53,301 nucleotides of DNA from Fibrobacterota bacterium (GCA_028287465.1 JAQBPO010000050.1:246743-300043), one strand, 5' to 3'. Shown: positions 41,144 to 49,279, numbered from the stretch's first letter. Notes: a model not told the origin generated them from the letters alone. Made by a program: numbers and translations.

Positions 41144-42961
41144 TTACTCTACGGTAACGCTCTTGGCCAGGTTGCGCGGGGTGTCCACGTCGCAACCGCG
41201 CATCACGGCCACGTGGTAGGCCAGCAGCTGCAGGGGCACCACGGACAACAGCGGCGTCAGCATGTGCAGGGTCTTGGGGATGATGATGGTGTAATCCGCC
41301 AGCTTCCCCAGGTTCCCTTCCGCGTCCGTAATCGCGATGATCCGGCCGCCGCGCGCCTTCACTTCCTGCATGTTGGAAAGCACCTTGTCGAACAGGGCGT
41401 CCGTGGGCGCGATGACCACGGTGGGCATGTTGGAATCGATAAGGGCGATGGGACCGTGCTTCATCTCGGCGGCGGGGTAGCCTTCCGCGTGGATGTAGGA
41501 GATTTCCTTCAGCTTGAGCGCGCCTTCCAGGGCCACAGGGTAATTGTAGCCGCGGCCCAGGAACAGGAAGTTGGTGCAATCCTTGAATTCCTTCGCGATC
41601 TCCCGGATCTGATCGTTGAGACTGAGGATCTCCTTGATCTGATCGGGGATCTTGGCCAGGGCCTTGCAGATCTTCATGCCTTCGTCCGCCGAGGTGCGGC
41701 GCATGCGGCCGAGAAGGAGGGCGATCAGGGTCAGCACCGTGACCTGGGAGGTGAAGGCCTTTGTGGATGCCACGCCGATTTCCGGCCCGGCATGCAGGTA
41801 GACGCCGCCGTCCGTCTCGCGGGCGATGCTGCTGCCCACCACGTTGCAGACGCCCAATACCGTGGCGCCCTTCTGCTTGGCTTCCCGCAGGGCCGCCAGG
41901 GTGTCGGCCGTCTCGCCGGATTGGGAGATGACGAAGACCAGGGTCTTGTCCGTGATGATGGGATTACGGTAGCGGAACTCGGAGGCGTATTCCACCTCCA
42001 CCGGAATGCCGGAGAGTTCCTCGATGAGGTATTCCCCGACCTTGGCCGCGTAGAAGGACGTGCCGCAGGCGGCGATGATGATGCGTTGGATGCTGCGCAG
42101 TTCCTGGTTGACCAGATTGAGGCCGTTCAGCTTGGCGGTGCCTTCGGGGAGGACGCGGCCGCGCAGGGAGTTGAGTACGGTATTGGGCTGCTCGAAGATT
42201 TCCTTGAGCATGAAATGCTCGAAGTTCCCGCGGGCCACCTGTTCGGCGCTGAACTCGATGTTCTGCACCTCGCGGCGGACTTCCGCGTTCGCCTGGTTGG
42301 TGATCTTGTAGCTGCCGTTCAGGACGACCATGTCGTTGTCGTCGAGGTAGACGACCTTCTGGGTGTGTTCCACGATGGGCGCCACGTCCGAGGCCAGGAA
42401 GAATTCGCCGTCACCGACGCCGAGTACGAGCGGGCTGCCGCGCCGCGCGCCGACCAGGACCCCGGGCTCATGGGACGAGACCACCACGATGCCGAAGGCT
42501 CCTTCCAGATGGGTGAGGGCCTCGGAGACGGCCTTGGCCAGGTCGTCCTTGTAGAATTTATGGATGAGATGGACGATGACCTCGGTATCGGTATCGGACT
42601 TGAAGACCACGCCCTCCTTCTGGAGGGCCTGCTTTATTATCCCGTAGTTCTCGATGATGCCGTTGTGCACCACGGCGATCTTGCCGTCCACGCTGACATG
42701 GGGATGGGCGTTGATGACCGAGGGCGCGCCATGGGTGGCCCAGCGGGTATGCCCGATGCCTACCTTGCCGGCGGCCGGTTCGGTCTGGAGCAGGGTTTCC
42801 AGTTCGACCAGCTTGCCCTTGGCCCGCACCAGGTTCAGGTGATCCTTCTCCTGGATGCAAACGCCGGCGCTGTCATATCCCCGGTATTCCAGTTTCCTCA
42901 GGCCCTCGACGAGGATCTGCTGGGCATTACGCGATCCACTGTAGGCTACGATTCCGCACAT
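41144..42961 (-). CDS. glmS: Glutamine--fructose-6-phosphate aminotransferase (isomerizing)
   Basis: The product has 605 residues, the normal length. The N-terminal glutaminase has the catalytic Cys2 (MCGIVAYSGSRNAQQILVEG), the substrate loop YRGYDSAGVCIQE and GHTRWATHGAPSVINAHPH. Two SIS domains follow (ACGTSFYAAKVGEYLIEEL, VFVISQSGETADTLAALREA, FLGRGYNYPVALEGALKLKE), with the C-terminal LAYHVAVMRGCDVDTPRNLA plus KSVTVE. It makes glucosamine-6-phosphate from fructose-6-phosphate and glutamine, the first step to UDP-GlcNAc for peptidoglycan and lipopolysaccharide. It lies 53 nt downstream of glmM and is probably co-transcribed with it. Confidence 0.97.
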   Translation of the reverse strand: MCGIVAYSGSRNAQQILVEGLRKLEYRGYDSAGVCIQEKDHLNLVRAKGKLVELETLLQTEPAAGKVGIGHTRWATHGAPSVINAHPHVSVDGKIAVVHNGIIENYGIIKQALQKEGVVFKSDTDTEVIVHLIHKFYKDDLAKAVSEALTHLEGAFGIVVVSSHEPGVLVGARRGSPLVLGVGDGEFFLASDVAPIVEHTQKVVYLDDNDMVVLNGSYKITNQANAEVRREVQNIEFSAEQVARGNFEHFMLKEIFEQPNTVLNSLRGRVLPEGTAKLNGLNLVNQELRSIQRIIIAACGTSFYAAKVGEYLIEELSGIPVEVEYASEFRYRNPIITDKTLVFVISQSGETADTLAALREAKQKGATVLGVCNVVGSSIARETDGGVYLHAGPEIGVASTKAFTSQVTVLTLIALLLGRMRRTSADEGMKICKALAKIPDQIKEILSLNDQIREIAKEFKDCTNFLFLGRGYNYPVALEGALKLKEISYIHAEGYPAAEMKHGPIALIDSNMPTVVIAPTDALFDKVLSNMQEVKARGGRIIAITDAEGNLGKLADYTIIIPKTLHMLTPLLSVVPLQLLAYHVAVMRGCDVDTPRNLAKSVTVE

Positions 42962-43014
42962 GTTGGAGTCTCTCTGTTAGAATGCAAAATACCAGGGCGC
43001 TCGGCCCAGAACCA

Positions 43015-44358
43015 CTATCCCAATTCTTCTTCGATGGCCTTGCACAGTTTCACGGCCTGGGCCTTATCCGGGGCCTCGGCGATGACCCGCACCACCGGCT
43101 CGGTATTGCTGGCGCGCAGGTGCACCCAGCTTTTCTCCCACTCGAACCGGATGCCGTCCTGCTGGTCGACCTTCGCTTCGGGGAACTTGGCCAGGAGCCG
43201 GCCGATGATGACCTCTAGCTTCTTGCCCGCGACGCCGAATTTCTGCTTCTCGATATGGTAGGAGGGGATTTCCGCGGCGATGGCCGAGAGGGGCTTGTTC
43301 TTCTCCGCCATCAGCTGCAGGGTCATGGCCACCGCGAGGATGCCGTCCCGGCCGTAATGGAGATCAGGGGAGATCACGCCGCCGTTGCCTTCCCCGCCGA
43401 TGACGCTGCCGTTGGCCTTCATGCCCACGGTCACGTTGATCTCGCCCACCTTGGTGCGCAGGACCGGCACGCCGTGCTTCGCGGCGATATCGTCGATCAT
43501 GCGGCTGGTGGAGAGGTTGATGCCCACCGGGCCTTTCTTATGCTCGAGCACGAGCATGGCGGCCAAGGCCAGGGTGTATTCCTCTCCGATGGCCTTGCCC
43601 GCATCGCTTACGATGGCGCAGCGATCCGCGTCCGGGTCGGTGGCGAAGCCGGCATGGCACTTCTTGCCCTTGACCAGTTCCTCCAGCTGTCCAAGGTTCT
43701 CGGGCGTCGGTTCCGCGCCATGGGGGAAGATGCCGTTCGGCTCCACGTTGATCAGTTCCATTTCGCAGCCCAGGGCCTTGAGCAGCTTGGGGACGATCAT
43801 GCTGCCGGCCCCGTTGACGGCGTCATAGCCGATGCGGAACTTCTTGGCGCGGATGCGATCGGGTTGGATGAAGGGGAGCTTGAGCACCGCCTCGATGTGC
43901 CGTTCGTCGGCGCCTTCGCGCACGAGTACGGGCCGCACCTGGGACCAGTCCTTCCAGTCGAAGCGGTTGTTGTCCACCAATTCGAAGAGCGCCTTCACCT
44001 GGGGTTCGTCCAGGAAGATGCCTTCATGGGTGAGGAACTTGAGCGCGTTCCATTCGATGGGATTGTGGGAAGCGGTGATGATGATGCCGCCGCCGGCTTT
44101 CGAGTGGATGACTTCCATCTCGACCGTGGGGGTGCTCGCGACCCCGAGCATGATGGCTTCCGCGCCGGAGGCCGAACAAGCCGAAGCGACGAGGTTCTCG
44201 ATCATGGGTCCAGTCGAGCGCGTGTCCCGGCCGATGACCACTTTCTTGGCCTTGGTGAGCTGGATGAAGGCGTTGACGTAGTTGACGATGAGGGAGGGAG
44301 AGAAGGCCGGACCGACGATACCGCGGATTCCGGAAACGGAACGCATCAAAACCGACAT
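43015..44358 (-). CDS. glmM: Phosphoglucosamine mutase
   Basis: The product has 447 residues. The fold of alpha-D-phosphohexomutases is complete: SVSGIRGIVGPAFSPS at the N-terminus, the phosphoserine loop GGGIIITASHNPIEWNALKF (Ser97), the metal loop TDPDADRCAIVSDAG and the sugar-binding loop GGEGNGGVISPDLHYGRDGI. The GEGNGG version is the one I associate with GlmM of Bacteroidota and relatives, and glmS next door supports glucosamine phosphate as substrate. It converts glucosamine-6-phosphate to the 1-phosphate for UDP-GlcNAc synthesis. A near-ideal sigma70 promoter lies upstream and AGGGGA precedes the ATG. A phosphomannomutase cannot be wholly excluded. Confidence 0.9.
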   Translation of the reverse strand: MSVLMRSVSGIRGIVGPAFSPSLIVNYVNAFIQLTKAKKVVIGRDTRSTGPMIENLVASACSASGAEAIMLGVASTPTVEMEVIHSKAGGGIIITASHNPIEWNALKFLTHEGIFLDEPQVKALFELVDNNRFDWKDWSQVRPVLVREGADERHIEAVLKLPFIQPDRIRAKKFRIGYDAVNGAGSMIVPKLLKALGCEMELINVEPNGIFPHGAEPTPENLGQLEELVKGKKCHAGFATDPDADRCAIVSDAGKAIGEEYTLALAAMLVLEHKKGPVGINLSTSRMIDDIAAKHGVPVLRTKVGEINVTVGMKANGSVIGGEGNGGVISPDLHYGRDGILAVAMTLQLMAEKNKPLSAIAAEIPSYHIEKQKFGVAGKKLEVIIGRLLAKFPEAKVDQQDGIRFEWEKSWVHLRASNTEPVVRVIAEAPDKAQAVKLCKAIEEELG

Positions 44359-44421
44359 TTACAATTCCCCTTTTCCTCGGTCCCGGACGCGTCGCCAGGG
44401 CTACTCGGATTACGTAGGGAG

Positions 44422-44450
44422 AAGATACCTTAGGCAAAATGCGATGTCAA
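44422..44450 (-). promoter_or_regulatory. Sigma70-type promoter for glmM-glmS
   Basis: On the minus strand, TTGACA (44450-44445), a 17-bp spacer and TATCTT (44427-44422). The expected leader is about 57 nt. It is among the best promoter matches in the window. Confidence 0.75.
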
Positions 44451-44513
44451 TCGCAAGCGTGTTTCCGCGGCTCTCGGGGGGAACCCTGCCGCACCGATTA
44501 TAACGGGTCCGGA

Positions 44514-44529
44514 GGCCCTTTGAAGGGCC
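44514..44529 (+). promoter_or_regulatory. Hairpin in the upstream region of the DsbD-alpha-like gene
   Basis: GGCCCT-TTGA-AGGGCC is a perfect 6-bp stem with a 4-nt loop. A possible -35 (TTGAAG, 44520-44525) overlaps it and is followed 15 bp later by TATTAT (44541-44546), so it could be an operator over a short-spaced promoter. Confidence 0.3.
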
Positions 44530-44572
44530 GGGTATTTGCATATTATTTTCCTTTCGGGAAAGCGGTGAAAAC

Positions 44573-45130
44573 ATGATCAAATCCGATGCGTCCGGTCTCG
44601 TTCCGTTTACGGCCATCGCGGCCTTCGCCATGGTGGGCGCTTTGCTCGGCCGGCCGGCCGGAGCCCAGACCGCCTCTTCCCTGGCCGTCCCCAAGGTTTC
44701 CTTCGCCTACCTGTACCAGCCGGAACACCCTTCCCAGGCAAGGCCCAGGTCCGGGTCCAAGGCCGGAGGGGACTCCCTTACCCTGGACGTCCGCGTAGTG
44801 CTGCAGGACGGTTGGCATATCAATTCCGAAGCGCCTCTGGATTCCTTCCTGGTCCCGACCACCCTTGACATCAAGGCCGACGGGATCGAGTTCGGCAAGC
44901 CGCGTTATCCCCAACCCATGATCCAGAAGAATCAGGTCATGGGGGACCTCTCCCTTTTCACCGGGACCTTCGACGTCCAGGTTCCCGCCAAGCGCGTCCG
45001 GAAATCCGGCGCCGCGATCGCTCCGGCCGGCCGGACCCGCGTGACCCTGAACTACCAATCCTGCAACAATACCATGTGCCTGCCCCCGAAGTCGGTGACC
45101 GTCGAGGGCGATACGCCCCCGGCGAATTGA
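44573..45130 (+). CDS. Stand-alone DsbD alpha-domain-like periplasmic protein
   Basis: The product has 185 residues with a signal peptide (FTAIAAFAMVGALLGRPAGA). The mature part resembles the N-terminal (alpha) domain of DsbD: LDVRVVLQDGWHINSEAPL, FTGTFDVQVPAKR and the paired-Cys segment LNYQSCNNTMCLPPKSVTVE near the C-terminus. In DsbD the alpha domain passes electrons to periplasmic thiol proteins and is fused to a membrane domain and a thioredoxin-like gamma domain. Here it is alone, with no partner nearby. The two Cys are five residues apart (SCNNTMC). The role is inferred as a periplasmic thiol-redox carrier. Confidence 0.78.
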   Translation: MIKSDASGLVPFTAIAAFAMVGALLGRPAGAQTASSLAVPKVSFAYLYQPEHPSQARPRSGSKAGGDSLTLDVRVVLQDGWHINSEAPLDSFLVPTTLDIKADGIEFGKPRYPQPMIQKNQVMGDLSLFTGTFDVQVPAKRVRKSGAAIAPAGRTRVTLNYQSCNNTMCLPPKSVTVEGDTPPAN

Positions 45131-45171
45131 TCCGGGCCCCTTCCCGCGTGGTTCCCCGGGTGCCGTAACAT

Positions 45172-45190
45172 GGGCGCGACGGGAGCGCCC
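45172..45190. terminator. Hairpin between convergent genes
   Basis: GGGCGC-GACGGGA-GCGCCC lies between the DsbD-like gene and the convergent fucosyltransferase-like gene. No T run follows, so the assignment is weak. Confidence 0.3.
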
Positions 45191-45197
45191 GAGCCGT

Positions 45198-46355
45198 TCA
45201 AAGGGTCGGTGTATCGTTCCAGGGGTCGTAGGGGACCAGGACCGTTTGCGCGGCATCCGGCCGTACGAACATCCTGGCGCGGGAATTGAGCATGCTCGCG
45301 GCGAAGGAATAGGTCGAGTTGCCCGCGGCCAGGTAATCCGCCTGGGTCAGGACGAAGAAATCCGGATAGAAGTCCGCCTTTTGGAAAGGCATGCGGACAT
45401 CCTCCGCCGTGATGGGGTTGAATTCCGCCAGATCCGCGCGGACTCCGGCCAGGTCGTCGCTGGCCAGGAAAAGTACCGGCGCATCCAAGGTAGGCCAGAG
45501 CGCGCGCAACCATTCCAGATAGATTCCCGTGCCGGACATCCTTCCTTGCGTTCTCGCGCTTCCCCGCCGCAGGTGGATGGCCACCAGGGTTTTTCCGCCC
45601 ACGCGTACGCGGGCCATGAACTCCTGCATGATGCTTTCCACGGCGGCGATGGGTTTGAACATGGAGCGGAAACCATCCTTGTAGGGCGCGAGGAATCGGG
45701 TGTTGCCTTGGAAATACCCTTGGGTGTCCCGGTCGCAGACGCCCAATTCCAGGGGAGGCAGGGCGAACGGATCTTCCGTGCAATATTCGATTTCCAGGAT
45801 GAAGGGAAGGATCCGGGAGATGCGCGCTTCCTTGAGGCCGAACAGCCGCTTCCCGATCCAGTCATAGGTTTCGAACCTGAGCCCGTACTTGTCGGAATAG
45901 ATCCGCATGAAGGCGTATTGGAAGATCTGGTTCCCGAATTCGCCATCGATCCCCAGCAATGAGCAGGTGAAGCAGGCCGGGTCGTTCCGCAGGGTTATGG
46001 GCTGGTTCCCCGCCGAATTCGCTATGTATTCCCATTTATTCAGGGTGCTTTGGAGGGTCCCGTCGAAATCGCCCTTGGGGAAGAGCCGGCGGAGGATTTC
46101 GATATGGCGGTTGGCGTCCGCGTTCCTTCCGAGCGTGATATGGGTGACGATGGTCATCAGATGCAGCCGGAGCTCGCTGGGATCGTGCGTCAGGCCGTAT
46201 TTGAAGGCCATCAGGGCGTTAAGGGTCCGGCCCTGGCAATACAGCAGATTGCCGGCATCGTGCGCGCGCATGGAAAAATCGTTGAGGAAATTCTCCGATA
46301 CCGCGCGTTGGCTCCGGAGGTCGAGGTTGTAAAGGCGGGGGTTGGCGCTTTCCAT
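45198..46355 (-). CDS. Fucosyltransferase-like (GT11-type) protein with helical N-terminus
   Basis: The product has 385 residues. The ATG at 46355 is chosen because GGAGG lies five bases before it; an ATG eight codons upstream falls too close to the -10 element. Residues ~1-125 are helical and TPR-like (QGRTLNALMAFKYGLTHDPS, EILRRLFPKGDFDGTLQ). The C-terminal two thirds resemble alpha-1,2-fucosyltransferases: GIDGEFGNQIFQYAFMRIYS, LVAIHLRRGSARTQGR (the HxRRG donor motif), VLFLASDDLAGVRADLAEF and LTQADYLAAGNSTYSFAASM. It would add fucose or a similar sugar to a surface glycan. The acceptor is unknown. Confidence 0.82.
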   Translation of the reverse strand: MESANPRLYNLDLRSQRAVSENFLNDFSMRAHDAGNLLYCQGRTLNALMAFKYGLTHDPSELRLHLMTIVTHITLGRNADANRHIEILRRLFPKGDFDGTLQSTLNKWEYIANSAGNQPITLRNDPACFTCSLLGIDGEFGNQIFQYAFMRIYSDKYGLRFETYDWIGKRLFGLKEARISRILPFILEIEYCTEDPFALPPLELGVCDRDTQGYFQGNTRFLAPYKDGFRSMFKPIAAVESIMQEFMARVRVGGKTLVAIHLRRGSARTQGRMSGTGIYLEWLRALWPTLDAPVLFLASDDLAGVRADLAEFNPITAEDVRMPFQKADFYPDFFVLTQADYLAAGNSTYSFAASMLNSRARMFVRPDAAQTVLVPYDPWNDTPTL

Positions 46356-46360
46356 GGTAA

Positions 46361-46365
46361 CCTCC
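46361..46365 (-). promoter_or_regulatory. Ribosome binding site that sets the fucosyltransferase-like start
   Basis: GGAGG on the minus strand, five bases before the ATG at 46355. It decides against the upstream ATG at 46379. Confidence 0.7.
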
Positions 46366-46383
46366 GGCTGCTTGGGCATGGCG

Positions 46384-46389
46384 ATTATA
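46384..46389 (-). promoter_or_regulatory. Consensus -10 element for the fucosyltransferase-like gene
   Basis: Perfect TATAAT on the minus strand, 29 nt before the chosen ATG, which leaves room for a ~22-nt leader containing the GGAGG site. The -35 region (TGGCGC) is poor. Confidence 0.5.
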
Positions 46390-46441
46390 CGCTTACGGCG
46401 GGCGCCGCGCCATCCCGTTTCCCGGGCATCCGGAAAGGACC

Positions 46442-47842
46442 CTAGGGCAGCAGGACCGCGACGAGATCGTATTCGCTGGCGTCCGTGATCAGTACCTTGC
46501 GGAAGGTGCCCGGGTCCGCATCCATGGCGCGGTCGGAGCCTTTGCCCCCTTCGGAGCCGAAAATCAGGACGGTATTGTCCACCTCGGGGGCGTCCCCTTC
46601 GGTGCGGCCGGTATAATGGTGATCCGCGCCTTCCGCGACGGCGTCGATGATCACCTCGACCGTTTGGCCGACGCGCTTCTCGTTCTCCTCCAGCGAAATC
46701 TGCCGTTGCAGCGTCATCACCCGGTCCACGCGCTCCTCGATCACGTCCTGGGGAACCTTGGGCTGCAGGTCGAAGGCATGGGTGCCTTCCTCGTCCGAAT
46801 AGGAGAAGCTGCCCATGTGGCGGAAGCGCATCTCTTCCAGGAAGGCCATCAATTCGTCGACATCCTTTTCCGTTTCGCCGGGATAACCCAGCAGGGCGGT
46901 GGTGCGCAGGGCCAGGTTGGGAATCGCGTTGCGCATGCGCAACAGTCCGTCCCTGAGTTCCTGGGCCGTATAGTTGCGGCGCATGGCCTTCAGCATGTCC
47001 GCGCTGGCGTGCTGGATGGGTATGTCCATGTACTTGCAGACGCGCTTTTCCGTGGCCATCACGTCGATGAGCCCGTCGGTCAGGAAGGCCGGATAGCCGT
47101 ACATCATGCGGAACCAGGGGATGTCGGTTTCCTTGATCAAGGCGCGGAGCAGCTGCTCGAGGCTTTCCTTGCCGTTCTTCTCCCGGCCGAAATAAGTGAG
47201 ATCCTGGGCGATGAGGGAGACCTCCTTGATGCCCCAGGATTGCAATTGCTGCGCTTCCGCCACGATGTCCGCGATGGTGCGGCTCTTCTGCTTGCCGCGC
47301 ATGCCGGGGATGGCGCAGAAGCCGCAGATGCGGTTGCAGCCTTCCGCGATTTTCAGGAACGCATGGTGGGGCTCATCGCCCATCAGGGAGCGGGGGCCCG
47401 CGCCCACCTTGCAATCGGAAGGCAGGCTGGAATTGAGGCCCAGCCGTTCCAGCATTTCGCCTTCGCGATAGGTGCCGATGTAGAGATCGACCTCGGGGAT
47501 GTCCTTTTTCAGATCCTCCATGTACCGCTGGGCCAGGCATCCCGCCACGACCAGCTTTTCCCCGGCCACCTTGTTGCCCAGGGCGGCGAGGATTTCCTGG
47601 ATGGATTCCTCCTTGGCGGCTTCGATGAAGCCGCAGGTATTGATCACGGTGACGTCCGGATCCTCTCCCTCCAGGGCGCGCTTGAATCCCGCGCGTCCGA
47701 ATTCGCCCAGGATGTTCTCGCTGTCCACCTGGTTCTTGGAACAACCCAGGTTGAGGAGGCGGACCTTTTTGTCGCGGGGGGCCGAATCAGATACGGCCGG
47801 CGCCGAAGCGGCCGGCCGTGAAGTGCGTTTGGATGAAGGCAA
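46442..47842 (-). CDS. rimO: Ribosomal protein S12 methylthiotransferase RimO
   Basis: The product has 466 residues, from a TTG with CGGAG seven bases upstream. The N-terminal MTTase domain has LLNLGCSKNQVDSENILGEF, VINTCGFIEAAKEESIQEIL and VVAGCLAQRYMEDLKKDIPE, giving three cluster cysteines. The radical-SAM core has EGCNRICGFCAIPGMRGKQK (CxxxCxxC). The C-terminal part carries a TRAM-like domain (VGQTVEVIIDAVAEGADHHY, TGRTEGDAPEVDNTVLIFG). RimO adds a methylthio group to Asp of ribosomal protein uS12 using two iron-sulfur clusters. The RimO rather than MiaB reading rests on KKVRLLNLGCSKN and QDLTYFG. The SPOR lipoprotein gene lies 18 nt upstream on the same strand. Confidence 0.95.
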   Translation of the reverse strand: MPSSKRTSRPAASAPAVSDSAPRDKKVRLLNLGCSKNQVDSENILGEFGRAGFKRALEGEDPDVTVINTCGFIEAAKEESIQEILAALGNKVAGEKLVVAGCLAQRYMEDLKKDIPEVDLYIGTYREGEMLERLGLNSSLPSDCKVGAGPRSLMGDEPHHAFLKIAEGCNRICGFCAIPGMRGKQKSRTIADIVAEAQQLQSWGIKEVSLIAQDLTYFGREKNGKESLEQLLRALIKETDIPWFRMMYGYPAFLTDGLIDVMATEKRVCKYMDIPIQHASADMLKAMRRNYTAQELRDGLLRMRNAIPNLALRTTALLGYPGETEKDVDELMAFLEEMRFRHMGSFSYSDEEGTHAFDLQPKVPQDVIEERVDRVMTLQRQISLEENEKRVGQTVEVIIDAVAEGADHHYTGRTEGDAPEVDNTVLIFGSEGGKGSDRAMDADPGTFRKVLITDASEYDLVAVLLP

Positions 47843-47860
47843 AGAAAGGCTCCGGGTGGT

Positions 47861-48691
47861 TTACCACTCGTCCAGGTTGACCTTGCCGGTATCCGAGGCG
47901 GCTTTGGCCGGAGCGGAAGAGGCGGGTGCGCTGGGAGTGGAGGTGGTGGCCGCAGGCGGATCGGACTTGGGGGTTCCCCAGGTTTCGCCGGCCGGCGTCG
48001 CGGGTTCTTCGGTTTTGGGGGTTCCCCAGGTCTCGCCCGAGGGCATGGAGGGTTCGCTGGGCACGGCCGGCTCGGCGGCCGGTCGGCGGGATACGGGCGC
48101 AGCCGCGGGTTCCGGGGCCGGAGCGGAATAGGCGGAACCGTCTCCCCCTACGCCGTCGTTCTTCTTATTGTCGATCCAGAAATCGTAGCCCATGGGCTTG
48201 AGGGTATTCTCGCCGAAGGCCTTCGCATCGGGGATATGGAGGAACTTGCCGATGCGGACGCGATGATAGGTTCCCGCCAATTCGGGGACGGGATTCTCCA
48301 CCTCGGCCACGTAGGCCGGGTATCCGGAGTTCGCGAGTTTTTCCACCAGGTTGGCGGCTTGGCGCTTGCTCTTGAAAACGGCCACCTGGACCACATAGTG
48401 GCCGGCATCGGAGAAACCGGCCTGGGTTGCGGCAGGGGAGGCATTCGGATTGAAGGTATTCTTGACGCTGCCCGGTTTCGCATCCTTGCCGACCTGCTGC
48501 AAGGAGGGTTCTTCGGCCAAGGTGGCGGAAGTGTCGGTTTCCGCCGTGGCGGTCGTGGGGACTTCTTCGATGACGGCGGGGGCCTCTTTATCCTTTTTGC
48601 AGCCGGAAATGAGTACGATGAGCGCGGCGGCAAGGGCGGATTGTATATAACGGTGAGACAAACTAGCCCCCTGGGATGACGGGTTTTTCAT
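47861..48691 (-). CDS. SPOR-domain lipoprotein
   Basis: The product has 276 residues with a lipobox (LAAALIVLISGC). Residues ~95-170 form a SPOR domain (DAGHYVVQVAVFKSKRQAAN, LVEKLANSGYPAYVAEVENP, YHRVRIGKFLHIPDAKAFGE), which binds denuded peptidoglycan glycan strands at division sites. A Pro/Ala/Ser-rich tail follows with a tandem GETWGTPK repeat (two copies, SGETWGTPKTEEP and AGETWGTPKSDPP). It is probably a periplasmic, lipid-anchored cell-envelope or division protein. It is followed after 18 nt by rimO. A -10 element (TATAAT) lies about 75 nt upstream. Confidence 0.88.
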   Translation of the reverse strand: MKNPSSQGASLSHRYIQSALAAALIVLISGCKKDKEAPAVIEEVPTTATAETDTSATLAEEPSLQQVGKDAKPGSVKNTFNPNASPAATQAGFSDAGHYVVQVAVFKSKRQAANLVEKLANSGYPAYVAEVENPVPELAGTYHRVRIGKFLHIPDAKAFGENTLKPMGYDFWIDNKKNDGVGGDGSAYSAPAPEPAAAPVSRRPAAEPAVPSEPSMPSGETWGTPKTEEPATPAGETWGTPKSDPPAATTSTPSAPASSAPAKAASDTGKVNLDEW

Positions 48692-48766
48692 GGATCTTAT
48701 TTACCCTGAGGGAATCGTATGACTCCAACTTGGGGAATTTCAAGGAACTTCACCGATTAGACCCAA

Positions 48767-48772
48767 ATTATA
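48767..48772 (-). promoter_or_regulatory. Likely -10 element of the SPOR lipoprotein-rimO unit
   Basis: Perfect TATAAT on the minus strand, giving a leader of about 70 nt. No matching -35 was found (GGACCT at the right distance). Confidence 0.4.
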
Positions 48773-48859
48773 CAAAATTTTGACGCTCCAGGTCCGGGCC
48801 GGTGGGCAGGGATGACCAAGGAAATTGGCCATTTCACGGTCTGCACCCTCTAATTGGGA

Positions 48860-48900
48860 CCTTGGTATCCTATGGCAACCAAGGGGTGTTTTTGACACCC
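48860..48900 (+). repeat. Two adjacent hairpins upstream of rpsU
   Basis: CCTTGGT / ACCAAGG (48860-48866 with 48878-48884) is followed at once by GGGTGT-TTTTG-ACACCC (48884-48900), both perfect. They lie about 80-110 bp before the rpsU -35 element. They could end a transcript from the left or shape an upstream RNA. Confidence 0.45.
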
Positions 48901-48915
48901 TGTAACTCATTGAAG

Positions 48916-48931
48916 TGTCTAAAATTAGACA
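48916..48931. promoter_or_regulatory. Operator-like inverted repeat upstream of the rpsU promoter
   Basis: TGTCTAA-AA-TTAGACA, 7-bp arms with a 2-bp centre, placed 47 bp before the rpsU -35 element. The symmetry is typical of a dimeric repressor or activator site. The cognate protein is unknown. Confidence 0.5.
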
Positions 48932-48977
48932 AAAAGTGGGATCGCTTCAAAGTGATGCGATCGAGATCCATTTGTTA

Positions 48978-49006
48978 TTGACATGGCCCCCCCCGCTTGA
49001 TACATT
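48978..49006 (+). promoter_or_regulatory. Strong sigma70-type promoter for rpsU
   Basis: Consensus TTGACA (48978-48983), a 17-bp spacer containing a run of eight C, and TACATT (49001-49006). Transcription would start near 49013 and give a ~70-nt leader, in which CGCTC-CAAAA-GAGCG (49023-49037) can fold. Confidence 0.75.
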
Positions 49007-49081
49007 AGCTCTGAGACCCCGGCGCTCCAAAAGAGCGTTAGGAAGGTCGAAAAGCACGGAAAAGAGGTGAATTCAATTTCC

Positions 49082-49279
49082 ATGACAGGCGTAATAGTTA
49101 GACCCGGTGAATCCTTCGAAAAAGCTCTGCGGAGGTTTACCAAGACTTGCGAGAAGTCGGGCATTTTGTCCGACGTGAAGAAAAATCAGCGGTACGAAAA
49201 GCCTTCCGACGAGAAAAAGCGGAAGCATAATCAGGCCATCCGCAAGCATATCAAAGAGCAACTGGAAGCCAATGTCTGA
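49082..49279 (+). CDS. rpsU: Small ribosomal subunit protein bS21
   Basis: The product has 65 residues, normal for bS21. The ATG at 49082 is used, although the frame extends to a GTG five codons upstream, because AGAGGTGA precedes it and the family begins [19 protein letters not shown]. The central [20 protein letters not shown] and basic C-terminal [14 protein letters not shown] are typical. bS21 sits near the 3' end of 16S rRNA on the 30S platform and helps start translation. The gene has its own strong promoter and terminator, so it is monocistronic. Confidence 0.96.
   Translation: MTGVIVRPGESFEKALRRFTKTCEKSGILSDVKKNQRYEKPSDEKKRKHNQAIRKHIKEQLEANV

Larger units (their letters stand above)
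48692..49081. promoter_or_regulatory. 390-nt divergent regulatory region between the SPOR lipoprotein gene and rpsU
   Basis: No gene is seen here. The region is AT-richer than its surroundings and full of small inverted repeats. It should contain the leftward promoter for the SPOR-rimO unit and the rightward rpsU promoter, listed separately. Confidence 0.5.

Noticed and set aside
41213-43261. Plus-strand open frame of 682 codons
   Set aside because: Antisense to glmS; His/Asp/Gly-rich and without any recognisable domain.
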